From contig JADZAA010000041.1 in NCBI GenBank assembly GCA_020852855.1, forward strand, positions 1 through 40,908: a stretch of 40,908 nt of DNA, read 5' to 3'. The DNA comes from Bacteroidota bacterium (GTDB lineage Bacteria; Bacteroidota; Ignavibacteria; Kapaibacteriales; UBA961). Under the pieces are notes generated by a model. That model searched no databases, had not been told where the DNA came from, and saw only the letters and a program-made list of their open reading frames with translations. The position numbers were made by a program, and so were the translations under genes. This document shows, piece by piece, positions 15,193 through 25,968 of the stretch. Numbering within the stretch: position 1 is the first letter of the stretch; each line of letters opens with the position of its first letter.

Positions 15193-16317
15193 ATGTATCG
15201 CAGTATTATTTGGAAGATAATAGTTGCAGGTGCAATTATTATTCCAGGGCTTGCCGCATCAGCCGAAGACGATGCCCTTGCTCGTGCTATTTCTTTATAT
15301 GACCATAAGCGTTATGAGCAGGCGTTAAAGATACTCGATTCGCTTGTTGCCATAAATCCGGACGATGTGGAAATAATCAATAATCGCGGTCTGAACAGAT
15401 TCGTGCTTGGCGACCATGCGGGTGCGCTTGCCGACTACGCCAAGGTGATTTCGATAAATCCGCGCCATGCAAAGGCAATCAACAATCGCGGATACGTGAA
15501 ATTTTCGGAAGGAAATACCGAGGCTGCGATAAGCGACTACGAAACAGCGTTGTCTATAAATCCTGAATTGGCTAAGGCGTATAATAATCGGGGAGTTGCT
15601 AAAATTTCTCTGCGCGATACACTTGGTGCAATACGCGACTACGACAAAGCATTGTCGCTCGATGCAAAACTTGCCGAGGCGTTTCTGAATCGTGGAACGG
15701 CATATTATTTTCAGGGGAATATCATTTTTGCGCAACGTGATTACAATAGTGCTATTATGATTGACGGTGATTATGCCGAGGCATATTTCGGGCGAGGATT
15801 GACGGAATATGCGACTGGAGATAAAATCGGGGCCTGCAGCGATTGGAATACGTCGTTTGCTTTGGGTTATTCCAAAGAATACGAAACAATCAATCGCATT
15901 TGCCTGCCGGATAATGCCGAGGATAATCCGGAACTGAATCCGGCTGATTTTAATTGGGTGTCGCGTTTGCGAATACTTACCGAGTCCGGTCTTTGGGAGA
16001 TTAAGCCGACTTATATGGAGGTTATCGGAAAAGTGGCGAAATTGATGAAAGCTTATTCAATGCTGAAAATCGAAATACAAGGCCATGCGGACTCAATCAA
16101 TCGCAGTAACGACAAGAACTTAAATAAAAAACTTTCGCAAAAGCGCGCAGAGGCGGTGCGTGATATTCTCATTGCTTCGGGCATATCGCCTAAACGCCTG
16201 TCTGCTATTGGTTACGGCGAATCGCGCCCTGTGGAACCGAACCGCACCGAAGAAGGCCGTGAGCAGAACCGCCGTATTGAATTTGTAATTGAGAAAAGCT
16301 ATATCGGTAGCCGATAA
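15193..16317 (+). CDS. TPR and OmpA-domain envelope protein
   Basis: The 374-aa protein has a signal peptide (about 1-22, ending L-A-A-S-A-E). About six TPR units follow with the N-N-R-G pattern (VEIINNRGLNRFVLGDHAGAL, AKAINNRGYVKFSEGN, and so on, about 25-225). The C-terminal OmpA-like domain runs from about 255 to 370. It binds peptidoglycan; its motifs I-E-I-Q-G-H-A-D-S, L-S-Q-K-R-A-E-A-V-R and N-R-R-I-E-F-V-I are all seen. The protein thus probably sits at the outer membrane or peptidoglycan, with the TPR part holding partner proteins, as in PorE/SprE-type or Pal-like proteins. An assignment to a T9SS PorE role is possible but not shown. ATG 15193 is chosen because it begins the signal. 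Confidence 0.85.
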   Translation: MYRSIIWKIIVAGAIIIPGLAASAEDDALARAISLYDHKRYEQALKILDSLVAINPDDVEIINNRGLNRFVLGDHAGALADYAKVISINPRHAKAINNRGYVKFSEGNTEAAISDYETALSINPELAKAYNNRGVAKISLRDTLGAIRDYDKALSLDAKLAEAFLNRGTAYYFQGNIIFAQRDYNSAIMIDGDYAEAYFGRGLTEYATGDKIGACSDWNTSFALGYSKEYETINRICLPDNAEDNPELNPADFNWVSRLRILTESGLWEIKPTYMEVIGKVAKLMKAYSMLKIEIQGHADSINRSNDKNLNKKLSQKRAEAVRDILIASGISPKRLSAIGYGESRPVEPNRTEEGREQNRRIEFVIEKSYIGSR

Positions 16318-16341
16318 AACTGCCATACGCAAAAAATATCG

Positions 16342-16349
16342 TAATTTTG
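16342..16349 (+). promoter_or_regulatory. Possible -7 element before purF
   Basis: TAATTTTG fits the Bacteroidota -7 consensus TAnnTTTG and ends 36 bp before the purF start. No TTG is found at the right spacing upstream, so this is weak evidence for a promoter. Confidence 0.3.
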
Positions 16350-16385
16350 AGGTGAAATTCTTAGAACTTCTCTCCGAATCTACGC

Positions 16386-17924
16386 ATGGATAACGGCGTT
16401 TCCTCTTCCGCGTCGCAAACAACTTCCCCGTCTTCTCCGTTAGAACTCGATAAACCGCAGTGTAATTGCGGGGTTGTAGGCGCGTACAATCATCGGCAGG
16501 CAGCAGCCATGACCTATTACGCACTACATTCCTTGCAACATCGCGGGCAGGAAGCGGCCGGCATAGTTGCACGGCGATACAATTACGAGCGACAGAAATT
16601 CTATTACTATACCCACAAAGACGAAGGGCTTGTACTCGATGTTTTCGACGAAAAGGTTCTTACGGAAAAACTCGAGGGAAATGCCGCCGTCGGGCATAAT
16701 CGCTATTCGACTACCGGAAGTGCGTCGGCGGCAAATATTCAGCCTTTTTTCACTACGTATCGTTCCGGTGGAATCGCGCTTGCACACAACGGCAATCTAA
16801 CCAATACGGTTGCATTGCGAAAATATCTGCAATACGAAGGATCGATATTTCAAACAACAACAGATAGTGAAATATTCCTTCATTTAATAGCCCGCAGCAA
16901 AAAAGACTCGCAAACAGAGCAGATTCGCGATGCATTGCAAACTGCAAAAGGTGCGTATTCGCTCGTTATACTTACGGATAACGCTCTCTATGCCGCCCGC
17001 GACCCTCACGGCTTCCGTCCACTTTGCATCGGACGCAAGAAAAACGACGATGGCAGCTACGCCTATTTTGTAGTTTCCGAAACTTGTGCACTCGATATTA
17101 TCAGTGCTGAATATGTGCGGGACGTGCGGCATAACGAGATAGTGATAATAGACGATGAAGTAGTGAAAACCGGCGAAATAAAATCGTTCAATATAGAAGA
17201 TACAACACCGGAAGCGCGACACTGCATCTTTGAATATATTTATTTTTCGCGCCCTGACAGCAAGATTTTCGGGTATAACGTAGACAGAGCGCGTAGAAAA
17301 CTCGGTAAGAACCTTGCCGGGGAAAGTCCCGTACCGCCCGGCACAAGCGGCGCGGTTACGGTAATAGCTGTTCCCGACAGCGGCAATACAGCCACTCTCG
17401 GATTTGCAAGGGTTAATCATAAACACGGGTTTAATACTAAATTTGAAATAGGATTGATTCGCAGCCACTACGTCGGCCGTACATTTATCGCACCCGGGCA
17501 AGATAAACGCGAATTTAAGGTGAAAACCAAGTTCAATATTGTGCGTGGTGTTCTCGAAGGGCGTAAAATAGTGGTAGTCGACGACTCGATTGTGCGCGGC
17601 ACTACTTCGCGCTCACTTATCAAACTTATACGCGAAGCGCAGCCCGAAGAAGTGCATTTGCGCATTACTTCGCCGCCGGTAAAATATCCATGCAAATACG
17701 GCATGGACTTCCCAAGTCGCGAAGAGCTGATAGCCAATCATTATCCCGACGAACAAGGAATTGGCGACGAACTCGGTGTGGATTCGTTGTGCTATCTGTC
17801 TTTTCAGGGACTTATGAACTCCGTGCCTTCCGGCGACGGAATAGGATATTGTACGGCTTGTTTTACGGGACATTATCCTGTGGAAGTAGATGTTGCATCA
17901 GGCAAATTGGCAACCGAAGAGTAA
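16386..17924 (+). CDS. purF: Amidophosphoribosyltransferase (glutamine PRPP amidotransferase)
   Basis: PurF makes 5-phosphoribosylamine from PRPP and glutamine, the first committed purine step. In the 512-aa protein the catalytic Cys is residue 28 in C-G-V-V-G, after a 27-residue propeptide that is cleaved in this class. The glutaminase domain shows LQHRGQEAAGI (about 58-68) and GHNRYSTTG. The PRPP loop is VVVDDSIVRGTTS (about 397-409). Cys residues in CIFEYIYFSRPDS, in YPCKYGMDFP and in the final YCTACF fit the [4Fe-4S] form known from B. subtilis PurF. It stands alone rather than in a pur operon and converges on the permease gene. Confidence 0.97.
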   Translation: MDNGVSSSASQTTSPSSPLELDKPQCNCGVVGAYNHRQAAAMTYYALHSLQHRGQEAAGIVARRYNYERQKFYYYTHKDEGLVLDVFDEKVLTEKLEGNAAVGHNRYSTTGSASAANIQPFFTTYRSGGIALAHNGNLTNTVALRKYLQYEGSIFQTTTDSEIFLHLIARSKKDSQTEQIRDALQTAKGAYSLVILTDNALYAARDPHGFRPLCIGRKKNDDGSYAYFVVSETCALDIISAEYVRDVRHNEIVIIDDEVVKTGEIKSFNIEDTTPEARHCIFEYIYFSRPDSKIFGYNVDRARRKLGKNLAGESPVPPGTSGAVTVIAVPDSGNTATLGFARVNHKHGFNTKFEIGLIRSHYVGRTFIAPGQDKREFKVKTKFNIVRGVLEGRKIVVVDDSIVRGTTSRSLIKLIREAQPEEVHLRITSPPVKYPCKYGMDFPSREELIANHYPDEQGIGDELGVDSLCYLSFQGLMNSVPSGDGIGYCTACFTGHYPVEVDVASGKLATEE

Positions 17925-17944
17925 TAGGGTGTCTGCTTTTCTGA

Positions 17945-17963
17945 ACAAAAGCCGCGAAAGCGG
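17945..17963 (-). terminator. Probable terminator of the amino-acid permease gene
   Basis: On the minus strand CCGC-TTTC-GCGG forms a short stem-loop, followed by CTTTTGTT. It lies about 10 bp after the permease stop and could end that transcript. The stem is only 4 bp. Confidence 0.45.
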
Positions 17964-17973
17964 GTTGCCCACA

Positions 17974-19338
17974 CTATTTTCGTAAAGTATTTCCGTTTTC
18001 GTTTGAGGGCTTTCGTACAAATACAAAGTAATAAACGAGCGAGCCAAGTGCCATCATGCCTATGCCCGCGAATGAAATATATCCGGTCGAGTAAAACAGC
18101 CACAGCCACATTGCTATTGCCATAACTACTGGAATAGGATACAGAATCATTCTGTAAGGCAAGCGAAAATCGGGATTACGCCGCAAGAATATAACGCCTA
18201 CAGCACCGCCTATGAATTGAATAATAATGCGCATCGCAAGAATCGCACTGATAACCCAAGATAATTTATTTCCTAAACTGAAAATAAAACCAAGCCCGCC
18301 CAAAGTCAAAAGCGATACATGGGGAAAATGTTTGACGGGGTGCAATTTGGCAAAAACATTGAAATACATTCCGTCCTTTGCAGCTGCATAAGGTATGCGC
18401 GAATATCCTACCGCTACTGCAAATAGAGAAGAAAAGGCAATGGCAAGTATAAGCGCGGTTGCGATAAGTGCGGATTCTCGTCCGTAGATCCTCTCGATAA
18501 ATAAACTTATCACAAAATCGGACTTCATGGCTTCCCGCCATGGCAATACGCTTAGAACGCTGAAATTCATGGCAATATAGAGAATTGCAATGCCGATTAT
18601 AGAAATGAAAATCGAGCGTGGGATATTGCGTTCGGGATAGCGGATTTCGCCTCCTAAATGGCATACATTGTAATAACCCAAATAAGAATAGACCGTTTTG
18701 ACGGTAGCCTGCCCTAAAATTGCGGCATAAGCCCAAGATAATTGAGGCATCGTAAAATCTTGCAAAGCAAATTCGATTGAACCGTGCGCAAATCCGCTCC
18801 AAATTATCCAGCCCATAGTTCCTAATACGCATACCCACAGAGCTACAGATATTTTGCCTATACCGCTTATGTTGCGATATAGCAAGGCAATGACAAGAAT
18901 GACTACGCCGCCGGCAACAGCCCGCGTTTGCAAGTCTGTCAAAGGTGCCAGATACTTAAAGTAATTTGCAAAGCCTATCGCGCCCGATGCTATAACTAAC
19001 GGCGCCTGGAACGTAGTTTGCCATATAAATAGAAACGAAAAGAATTTTCCCAAACCTTTCCGCCCGAAGCACTCGCGCAGAAACACATAACTTCCGCCGG
19101 CCGCAGGCATTGCCGCGCCAAGTTCTGCCCATATAAAGCCATCTGTAATTGCCAATAATGCACCCGCAACCCATGCCCATAGCGCACCGGGCCCGTTCAT
19201 CAACTGAATAACAAGGGAAATAACCACAAAAGGCCCAATTCCCACCATATCTATCATGTTCAGGGCTGTAGCCTGCGTCAGACCAATCTTACGGTCAAGC
19301 TGTACTGCGTTGCGGCCGTCGGTTTCTTGTTGCAGCAT
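17974..19338 (-). CDS. APC-superfamily amino-acid permease
   Basis: This 454-aa protein has twelve hydrophobic helices. The N-terminal family signature L-T-Q-A-T-A-L-N-M-I-D-M-V-G-I-G-P-F is the unwound helix 1 of APC permeases. Further signs are AELGAAMPAAGGSYVFLRE in helix 2 to loop 2-3 and GGEIRYPERNIPRS near residue 230. A YSRIPYAAAKDGMYF segment follows near 318. These fit the amino-acid/polyamine/organocation (LAT or ApcT type) permeases. The substrate is not predictable from sequence. It is a single gene convergent with purF, with a possible promoter at 19420-19449. Confidence 0.88.
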   Translation of the reverse strand: MLQQETDGRNAVQLDRKIGLTQATALNMIDMVGIGPFVVISLVIQLMNGPGALWAWVAGALLAITDGFIWAELGAAMPAAGGSYVFLRECFGRKGLGKFFSFLFIWQTTFQAPLVIASGAIGFANYFKYLAPLTDLQTRAVAGGVVILVIALLYRNISGIGKISVALWVCVLGTMGWIIWSGFAHGSIEFALQDFTMPQLSWAYAAILGQATVKTVYSYLGYYNVCHLGGEIRYPERNIPRSIFISIIGIAILYIAMNFSVLSVLPWREAMKSDFVISLFIERIYGRESALIATALILAIAFSSLFAVAVGYSRIPYAAAKDGMYFNVFAKLHPVKHFPHVSLLTLGGLGFIFSLGNKLSWVISAILAMRIIIQFIGGAVGVIFLRRNPDFRLPYRMILYPIPVVMAIAMWLWLFYSTGYISFAGIGMMALGSLVYYFVFVRKPSNENGNTLRK

Positions 19339-19419
19339 TATAGAAAATTATACGGAATTTTTTACGATTACTGTTTATCGAGGCGTATCGGTCTATACGA
19401 AAATTAGTTCAGAACTTGA

Positions 19420-19449
19420 CAAATGTAAAAAAACGGGATGAAATATCAT
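19420..19449 (-). promoter_or_regulatory. Probable promoter of the permease gene
   Basis: The minus-strand TACATTTG (19420-19427) is a full match to the -7 consensus. At a spacing of 19 nt lies ATG (19447-19449), which matches the TTG -33 box in two of three bases. Transcription would start about 75 bp before the permease ATG. Confidence 0.5.
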
Positions 19450-19759
19450 CTTTGTGCACCGCTCGACATTGTACATTTGAGGCCGTTTTATCTGTTACAT
19501 TTATACCCTGTCGACAAAAATACGCGCTTGAATCAAAATGTGCCGAAATATAGCGGTTCCGGTGCAACAGGATGCTGCCAATTTTGACTTTGCCGACCAA
19601 CGAGAAAGGCCTTGTTCCTGTTTCGGATACGAATTTCATAAGAAAAAAATACATTGTATTGTAACCAATATCAGTCGGAAGGATTGTTAAAGTTAAGTTG
19701 CCGGCGACACATTGCGCTTCGCTTTGAAATATTCGGCTCTTTACATTTTTTCAACCATC
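19450..19759. other. Intergenic region between divergent permease and secreted-protein genes
   Basis: There is no convincing gene in this stretch; a minus-strand frame of 81 codons (19409-19654) has no recognisable features. It contains a plus-strand TACATTTG (19472-19479) with TTG at 19452-19454 (17-nt spacer), which could drive the secreted-protein gene with a leader of about 290 nt. A small palindrome AATACA-T-TGTATT lies near 19650-19662. Confidence 0.35.
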
Positions 19760-19764
19760 AGGAG
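19760..19764 (+). promoter_or_regulatory. Shine-Dalgarno site fixing the start of the secreted protein
   Basis: AGGAG lies 7 bp before ATG 19772. This decides that start over the ATG at 19712 and gives a normal signal peptide. Confidence 0.7.
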
Positions 19765-19771
19765 TTATGCG

Positions 19772-22540
19772 ATGACTTCCTTTTATTTATCACTCCGGCG
19801 CAAATTTTGGCCGGCTTTTCTCATTATCATATTCGGTGCTTCGGCGGCTATGGCCGGCGTTCCCGGCAAACCTTTGGAATTTGCCGCTTCGATGATATCA
19901 AATAGCCCGCCAACCGTAAAACTAACTTGGAAAGCGAATAATGACGGATACGAGGCTCTCGGTTATCGCGTGTACGCCGCTGAGGGACAAACAGAAGATT
20001 TGTCCAAATTCAGAATGATATTGGAAACAAAGGAAAAAAACGCGACTTTTTCGGATAGAAGAGGTATTTGGACGTTCTTTGTCCGCGCATACAACTCCGA
20101 CGGCGAAAGCGAACGCACGCCGATAAAGGTTGTCAACTTCGAAAAAGAACAGCCGAGAATGAAGTTTTTGACATCGCCAAAGACAACGGCAGGCATAAAT
20201 CAGGTGTATGTGTATGAGGCGCAAGCGCAATATGGCGACAGCCACGAGAATATCCGCTATAAAATTATTACCGGCCCCGACAGCATATCAATCGGCGGGG
20301 AAACCGGACGGCTCGTATGGTGGACAGCAGGCAGCCCGGGCAAATATTTGGTTGTCATACGTGCATATCTCGAATCTAATCCCGATATTTACGTAGACCA
20401 GGAATGGAAAATAATCATAGGCGAGGAAGATGCTCTGCGCTTTACCACAACGCCGCCGCGCGAAGGCAAAATAGGAGAAAAATGGGTGTATGAGGCACGT
20501 GCAAAATACTTTACAGAGCCTAATTCCATCATAAATTACTCTATTGTAGAAGGCCCCGACGGCATGGAAATTGACACTCGAACCGGCCGAATTACATGGA
20601 CTCCGCAAAGGGACGGCATTTTTACTGTCGTTATACGTGCTCGCGTGGACGGCAAGCCGGATATGAAAGTCGACCAAAAATTTGAGATAATAATCGGCAA
20701 TGCGGCCGGAATAAGATTTGCAACCCAGCCGAACAGCAAGACCTGCATTGACAAAGAATATGTTTATATGCCGATAGTTGTTAATGCCAACAAAGAAACT
20801 ATCAAAGAGAATATCGTCTTTTCTTTGTTGCAACCTCCGCACGGCATGACCATAAACGAAAAAACGGGGTCTATCCGCTGGACACCAAGCACGGAAGGCA
20901 AATACTACGTTATATTGATGGCTGTGGTAACGTCAAAAGGTACAAGTGCCACGATTAAACAACAATGGATAGTGGACGTTCAGTCGGCGGGTTGCGAAGA
21001 CAGACCGAGAACGTGTGCCGTAATTATGGGTAAAATTTCCGATAAAGACGGAAATCTTATTCAAAGAGGGTGGGCAGCTGCCGTTCGTACCGACAAAGGC
21101 GACGGACTTTATAAAGGTGAGATAAACAACGGAAAATATGCCATTCATGTTTCCGAAGGAACATTTGCCGTGAATGTAGGCGGCGAGGATATTGTTCCCC
21201 AATGGTATCAAGATGCTGAAACAATCAAAAACGCGATGAGAATACCGGTAAAATGCTATGACACCATAGTTGCCGACATTACGGTTCAACGTCACGAACC
21301 TCCGAAAGTTTATACGGTTTCCGGCAAAGTTACGAATGTGGGCGGACAAGGCATTCCGGCGATGGTTAGTTTTATCGTGAGAGAGAAAAACGGTGTGTAC
21401 AACAAAGAAAAGTCCATGCAATTCATGGCACAAACCGACAGAGAGGGAGCATATTCGATAAAACTGCCGGGTAATTTTGTTTATGTTGCCTCTGCCGCTT
21501 CTGTTTCGGATAAATATATCAGAATATTTTTCGATAATACGCCTAATCCGCAAGAGGCCGCTTTAATTAAACTTGAAGCAAATCGCGAGATAAATTTTGT
21601 TCTGCCTGAAAGGCCGACATTCAACAACGGATTCTCCGGCCGGCTTACCAATCAAGACGGTGGTGTGGTTATAGGCAAGGCGATAGCAATTCGCATTGCG
21701 CAACCGGGCGTTTCCTATCGGTCAGAATATCTCAGTGCGGCAACCGAAACCGATAATGACGGTAACTTTATACTGACAAATCTTTTGCCGGGTAAATACG
21801 TTCTTTTGGGTGTGCCGGCAACGCGCGATTGGGCACCGGGATTCTATCGCGAACATGCCTTGGCGGTTATGAATTGGAAAGAAGCATCGAAAATTGAAGT
21901 AGGCGAAACTATGCTGTCGCAAACTTTCATCGTACAACTACACAAAGTCGGCGGCAAACGCGGTGCCGGACGTATTCATGGAATTGTACGATCCGGTAAG
22001 GGCGCGATAAAAGGCGATAATGCACAAGGCGCCGAACCGCTTGCCGGTGCTTTGATTGTGGCTTATGACGAAAATGAGCTTATCTCCGATTATGCTTTCA
22101 GTGCGGACGACGGGTCTTATGATTTGGTGGAAACAGGTGCGGGAACATTTACCGTCGCACTTGGCAAACCTAATTACGAAGGTGCAACATTTACAACCGC
22201 CATTGATTATTCTTTGAATCCGGTATCCGATGGGAACGACATGACGCTGACACCTGCGTCGCCGGCCGGAGTTTATGAAAATGCGGCTATGTTCGGTGCC
22301 GTAATTTATCCTAATCCAGCAAGCGGTGTGGCGGCATTACGCTTCGACGGCATGGCCGGAAATTGCACGATTAGCATTGTGAATGCGGTGGGAGCAATAC
22401 TGCAATCATTTGCAGTACCTACGGTTGCAGGTGAAAATAATTTCGCGCTGGATTTGGGTAATATCGAGTCCGGTGTTTATTTTGTCCGCGTTTCTAACGG
22501 AACGGCTGTTTTCGCCATGCCGATAACGATTGCACGATAA
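19772..22540 (+). CDS. T9SS-exported multidomain protein (FN3, He_PIG and CarboxypepD-reg repeats)
   Basis: The 922-aa protein has a signal peptide (about 9-29, ending A-A-M-A-G). Then comes a fibronectin-III-like domain (about 30-120) and three homologous Ig-like putative-Ig (He_PIG) domains. These are marked by the repeated pattern 'G-x-I-x-W-T-P-x-x-x-G-x-Y-x-V-V-I-R-A' (about 130-420). At least three carboxypeptidase-regulatory-like repeats follow (for example VSGKVTNVGGQGIPA, FSGRLTNQDGG, IHGIVRSGKGA). The last 75 residues are a type A T9SS sorting domain: VIYPNPASG, then I-S-I-V-N-A-V-G, and G-V-Y-F-V-R-V-S-N-G. The T9SS would export it across the outer membrane and the CTD would be cleaved or anchored. 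It is probably a surface adhesin or structural protein; no enzymatic domain is seen. A terminator follows. Confidence 0.87.
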   Translation: MTSFYLSLRRKFWPAFLIIIFGASAAMAGVPGKPLEFAASMISNSPPTVKLTWKANNDGYEALGYRVYAAEGQTEDLSKFRMILETKEKNATFSDRRGIWTFFVRAYNSDGESERTPIKVVNFEKEQPRMKFLTSPKTTAGINQVYVYEAQAQYGDSHENIRYKIITGPDSISIGGETGRLVWWTAGSPGKYLVVIRAYLESNPDIYVDQEWKIIIGEEDALRFTTTPPREGKIGEKWVYEARAKYFTEPNSIINYSIVEGPDGMEIDTRTGRITWTPQRDGIFTVVIRARVDGKPDMKVDQKFEIIIGNAAGIRFATQPNSKTCIDKEYVYMPIVVNANKETIKENIVFSLLQPPHGMTINEKTGSIRWTPSTEGKYYVILMAVVTSKGTSATIKQQWIVDVQSAGCEDRPRTCAVIMGKISDKDGNLIQRGWAAAVRTDKGDGLYKGEINNGKYAIHVSEGTFAVNVGGEDIVPQWYQDAETIKNAMRIPVKCYDTIVADITVQRHEPPKVYTVSGKVTNVGGQGIPAMVSFIVREKNGVYNKEKSMQFMAQTDREGAYSIKLPGNFVYVASAASVSDKYIRIFFDNTPNPQEAALIKLEANREINFVLPERPTFNNGFSGRLTNQDGGVVIGKAIAIRIAQPGVSYRSEYLSAATETDNDGNFILTNLLPGKYVLLGVPATRDWAPGFYREHALAVMNWKEASKIEVGETMLSQTFIVQLHKVGGKRGAGRIHGIVRSGKGAIKGDNAQGAEPLAGALIVAYDENELISDYAFSADDGSYDLVETGAGTFTVALGKPNYEGATFTTAIDYSLNPVSDGNDMTLTPASPAGVYENAAMFGAVIYPNPASGVAALRFDGMAGNCTISIVNAVGAILQSFAVPTVAGENNFALDLGNIESGVYFVRVSNGTAVFAMPITIAR

Positions 22541-22580
22541 TCGTTACCGTGTAATTATAGTCGCCGTTTAGACGGCAAGC

Positions 22581-22620
22581 CGCCCGCCAATATAAATATT
22601 TTGGCGGGCGTTTATTTTTT
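22581..22620 (+). terminator. Strong terminator after the T9SS protein
   Basis: CGCCCGCCAA and TTGGCGGGCG form a perfect 10-bp stem around a 10-nt AT loop, followed by TTTATTTTTT. Confidence 0.93.
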
Positions 22621-22656
22621 AATTCTGCGTTTGTATTTTTGCGACAATAGGTAGCC

Positions 22657-23148
22657 TTGGCAACTATTGGCACAGTCTTGATTTTTACGAAAAACGTCTT
22701 GATAATACGGTTATTTCTTGTAGCTTTTGCAACGAGTATCGTGCTTGCATTATGGTCGTGCAATTCGGTGCATATTCCCATCTCTGTTCCTTGCATAGTC
22801 TTACCGCAGGAATTCAGCCGTATTATCGGCGATTCTTTGCAGGCGCACGGCTATTCAGCGGATTCGGCAGGCATTGGATATGTGCGTTCTTATCGCTGGT
22901 TCAATGACGGCACAAGCGTTCGCAAGGTAATGGTAGTGCTTAACTGCGATACTTCGGCAAAACGCGCCGATATGACTGTTGTTACCACTATTCTTTTTCG
23001 CGGCTCGGAAACTACGGTCAATTATACGGAAATTACGGGTTTTCCGGCCGCATTCCGCAGAGATTTTTATCCTTTGCTCGCTTCGTTGCGTGCGTATTGC
23101 TCCGCAACGCTTCCGGTGAAAAAAAAACGCAAACGCACTATGCATTAG
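22657..23148 (+). CDS. Small lipoprotein-like protein of unknown function
   Basis: I do not recognise this protein (163 aa from TTG 22657; about 149 aa from TTG 22699). A hydrophobic stretch ends in L-A-L-W-S-C, which is a possible but atypical lipobox. After it come mixed strands ([14 protein letters not shown] and [11 protein letters not shown]) and a basic tail P-V-K-K-K-R-K-R. No ATG start is available, so the true start is unclear. It precedes fbaB by 59 bp in the same direction. It may share that transcript, but nothing ties its function to aldolase. Confidence 0.5.
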   Translation: MATIGTVLIFTKNVLIIRLFLVAFATSIVLALWSCNSVHIPISVPCIVLPQEFSRIIGDSLQAHGYSADSAGIGYVRSYRWFNDGTSVRKVMVVLNCDTSAKRADMTVVTTILFRGSETTVNYTEITGFPAAFRRDFYPLLASLRAYCSATLPVKKKRKRTMH

Positions 23149-23207
23149 TCCTGATTTCAAGTATTTTTGCAGAGAATTGTTTCAATAATTTATTGGTTGA
23201 GGCACTA

Positions 23208-24272
23208 ATGATTGACCGCATTGTTCAGAATTTGGGCGATAAAGCCGATTATTTGCTGAATCATGTCAGCAAAACCATCAACAAAAGCGATATTGCACTG
23301 CCGTCGCCTAATACGGTAAATGATATATTTGCCCATTCCGACCGCAATAACCGCGTATTAAGGAATTTGCAATGGATATTAAATTCGGGGCGGCTTGCCG
23401 GAACGGGCTATGTTTCTATTTTACCGGTTGACCAAGGTATAGAACATTCCGCAGGAGCAAGTTTTGCCAAAAATCCGGCTTATTTCGACCCCGAAAATAT
23501 TGTAAAATTGGCTGCTGAGGGAGGTTGCAATGCCGTTGCATCTACTTATGGAGTATTAGGGCTTACAGCACGCAAATATGCTCACAAAATACCGTTTGTA
23601 GTTAAGATAAATCACAATGAATTATTGACTTATCCGAATAAATTTGACCAGATTCTGTTTGGGACCATACGTGAAGCCTATGATATGGGCGCAGCAGCCG
23701 TAGGTGCAACAATTTACTTCGGTTCTGCCGAAAGCGGCAGGCAAATCGTGGAAGTTTCGCAGGCATTTGCACAAGCGCATGATCTTGGTATGGCCACCAT
23801 ACTTTGGTGCTATATTCGCAATTCGGCGTTCAAAGCAGATAAAGATTATCATGTTTCGGCCGATTTAACCGGACAGGCTAATCATATAGGTGTAACCATC
23901 GAAGCCGACATCATCAAGCAAAAATTGCCCGAAAATAATGGCGGTTACGCAGCTCTTAATATGGGCGGCTCATCTTACGGAAAATTTGACAAGCGTATTT
24001 ATACCGAACTTTCGTCCGACCACCCGATAGACCTTTGCCGCTATCAAGTGGCAAATTGCTATATGGGAAAAATCGGCCTGATAAATTCCGGCGGCGCATC
24101 GGGTGCGAACGACTTTGCAGAAGCTACGGCTACGGCTGCCATAAACAAACGTGCCGGCGGCATGGGGCTTATTTCCGGCCGAAAAGCGTTCCAACGCCCG
24201 ATGAAGGAAGGCGTTGAGTTGCTTAATACTATTCAAGACGTTTATCTGTGCAACGACGTAACGATAGCTTGA
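23208..24272 (+). CDS. fbaB: Class I fructose-bisphosphate aldolase (DhnA/FbaB type)
   Basis: This glycolytic and gluconeogenic enzyme cleaves fructose-1,6-bisphosphate to glyceraldehyde-3-phosphate and DHAP using a Schiff-base lysine. The 354-aa protein follows E. coli FbaB closely. Matching segments include [16 protein letters not shown], a middle run [12 protein letters not shown] and [14 protein letters not shown]. The active-site strand ADIIKQK and [11 protein letters not shown] follow, and it ends [18 protein letters not shown] 23208 is chosen over the longer frame from 23097 because the similarity begins there and TTGAGG (23197-23202) is a plausible ribosome binding site. A terminator follows before guaB. 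Together with gap and tpiA in this window it covers the triose part of glycolysis. Confidence 0.96.
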   Translation: MIDRIVQNLGDKADYLLNHVSKTINKSDIALPSPNTVNDIFAHSDRNNRVLRNLQWILNSGRLAGTGYVSILPVDQGIEHSAGASFAKNPAYFDPENIVKLAAEGGCNAVASTYGVLGLTARKYAHKIPFVVKINHNELLTYPNKFDQILFGTIREAYDMGAAAVGATIYFGSAESGRQIVEVSQAFAQAHDLGMATILWCYIRNSAFKADKDYHVSADLTGQANHIGVTIEADIIKQKLPENNGGYAALNMGGSSYGKFDKRIYTELSSDHPIDLCRYQVANCYMGKIGLINSGGASGANDFAEATATAAINKRAGGMGLISGRKAFQRPMKEGVELLNTIQDVYLCNDVTIA

Positions 24273-24302
24273 AAGCATCGGAAACAGAACGATTCTACAT
24301 TC

Positions 24303-24338
24303 AAAAGCCGCCAACTCGCGCACAATGGCGGCTTTTTC
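24303..24338 (+). terminator. Terminator between fbaB and guaB
   Basis: AAAGCCGCCA (24304-24313) and TGGCGGCTTT (24326-24335) form a 10-bp stem with a 12-nt loop, and the T-run continues after it. Confidence 0.92.
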
Positions 24339-24443
24339 ATTTATTGACAATTTAATGCCTGCTTGTAGGTTCATAAGAACAAGATTTTCGTTCGTAAAAC
24401 AATACGGCGTTTCTCTTTTGCGTCTTAGGCAAAATTTTTTTGA

Positions 24444-25934
<1,491 letters not shown>

Positions 25935-25968
25935 GCTCCGAAAATTATATAGAAAGCAAATAGGAAAA

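Noticed and set aside
19409-19654. Minus-strand ORF of 81 codons in the permease upstream region
   Set aside because: It has no recognisable features, overlaps a promoter-like element for the permease, and lies in an AT-rich region where such a frame arises by chance.
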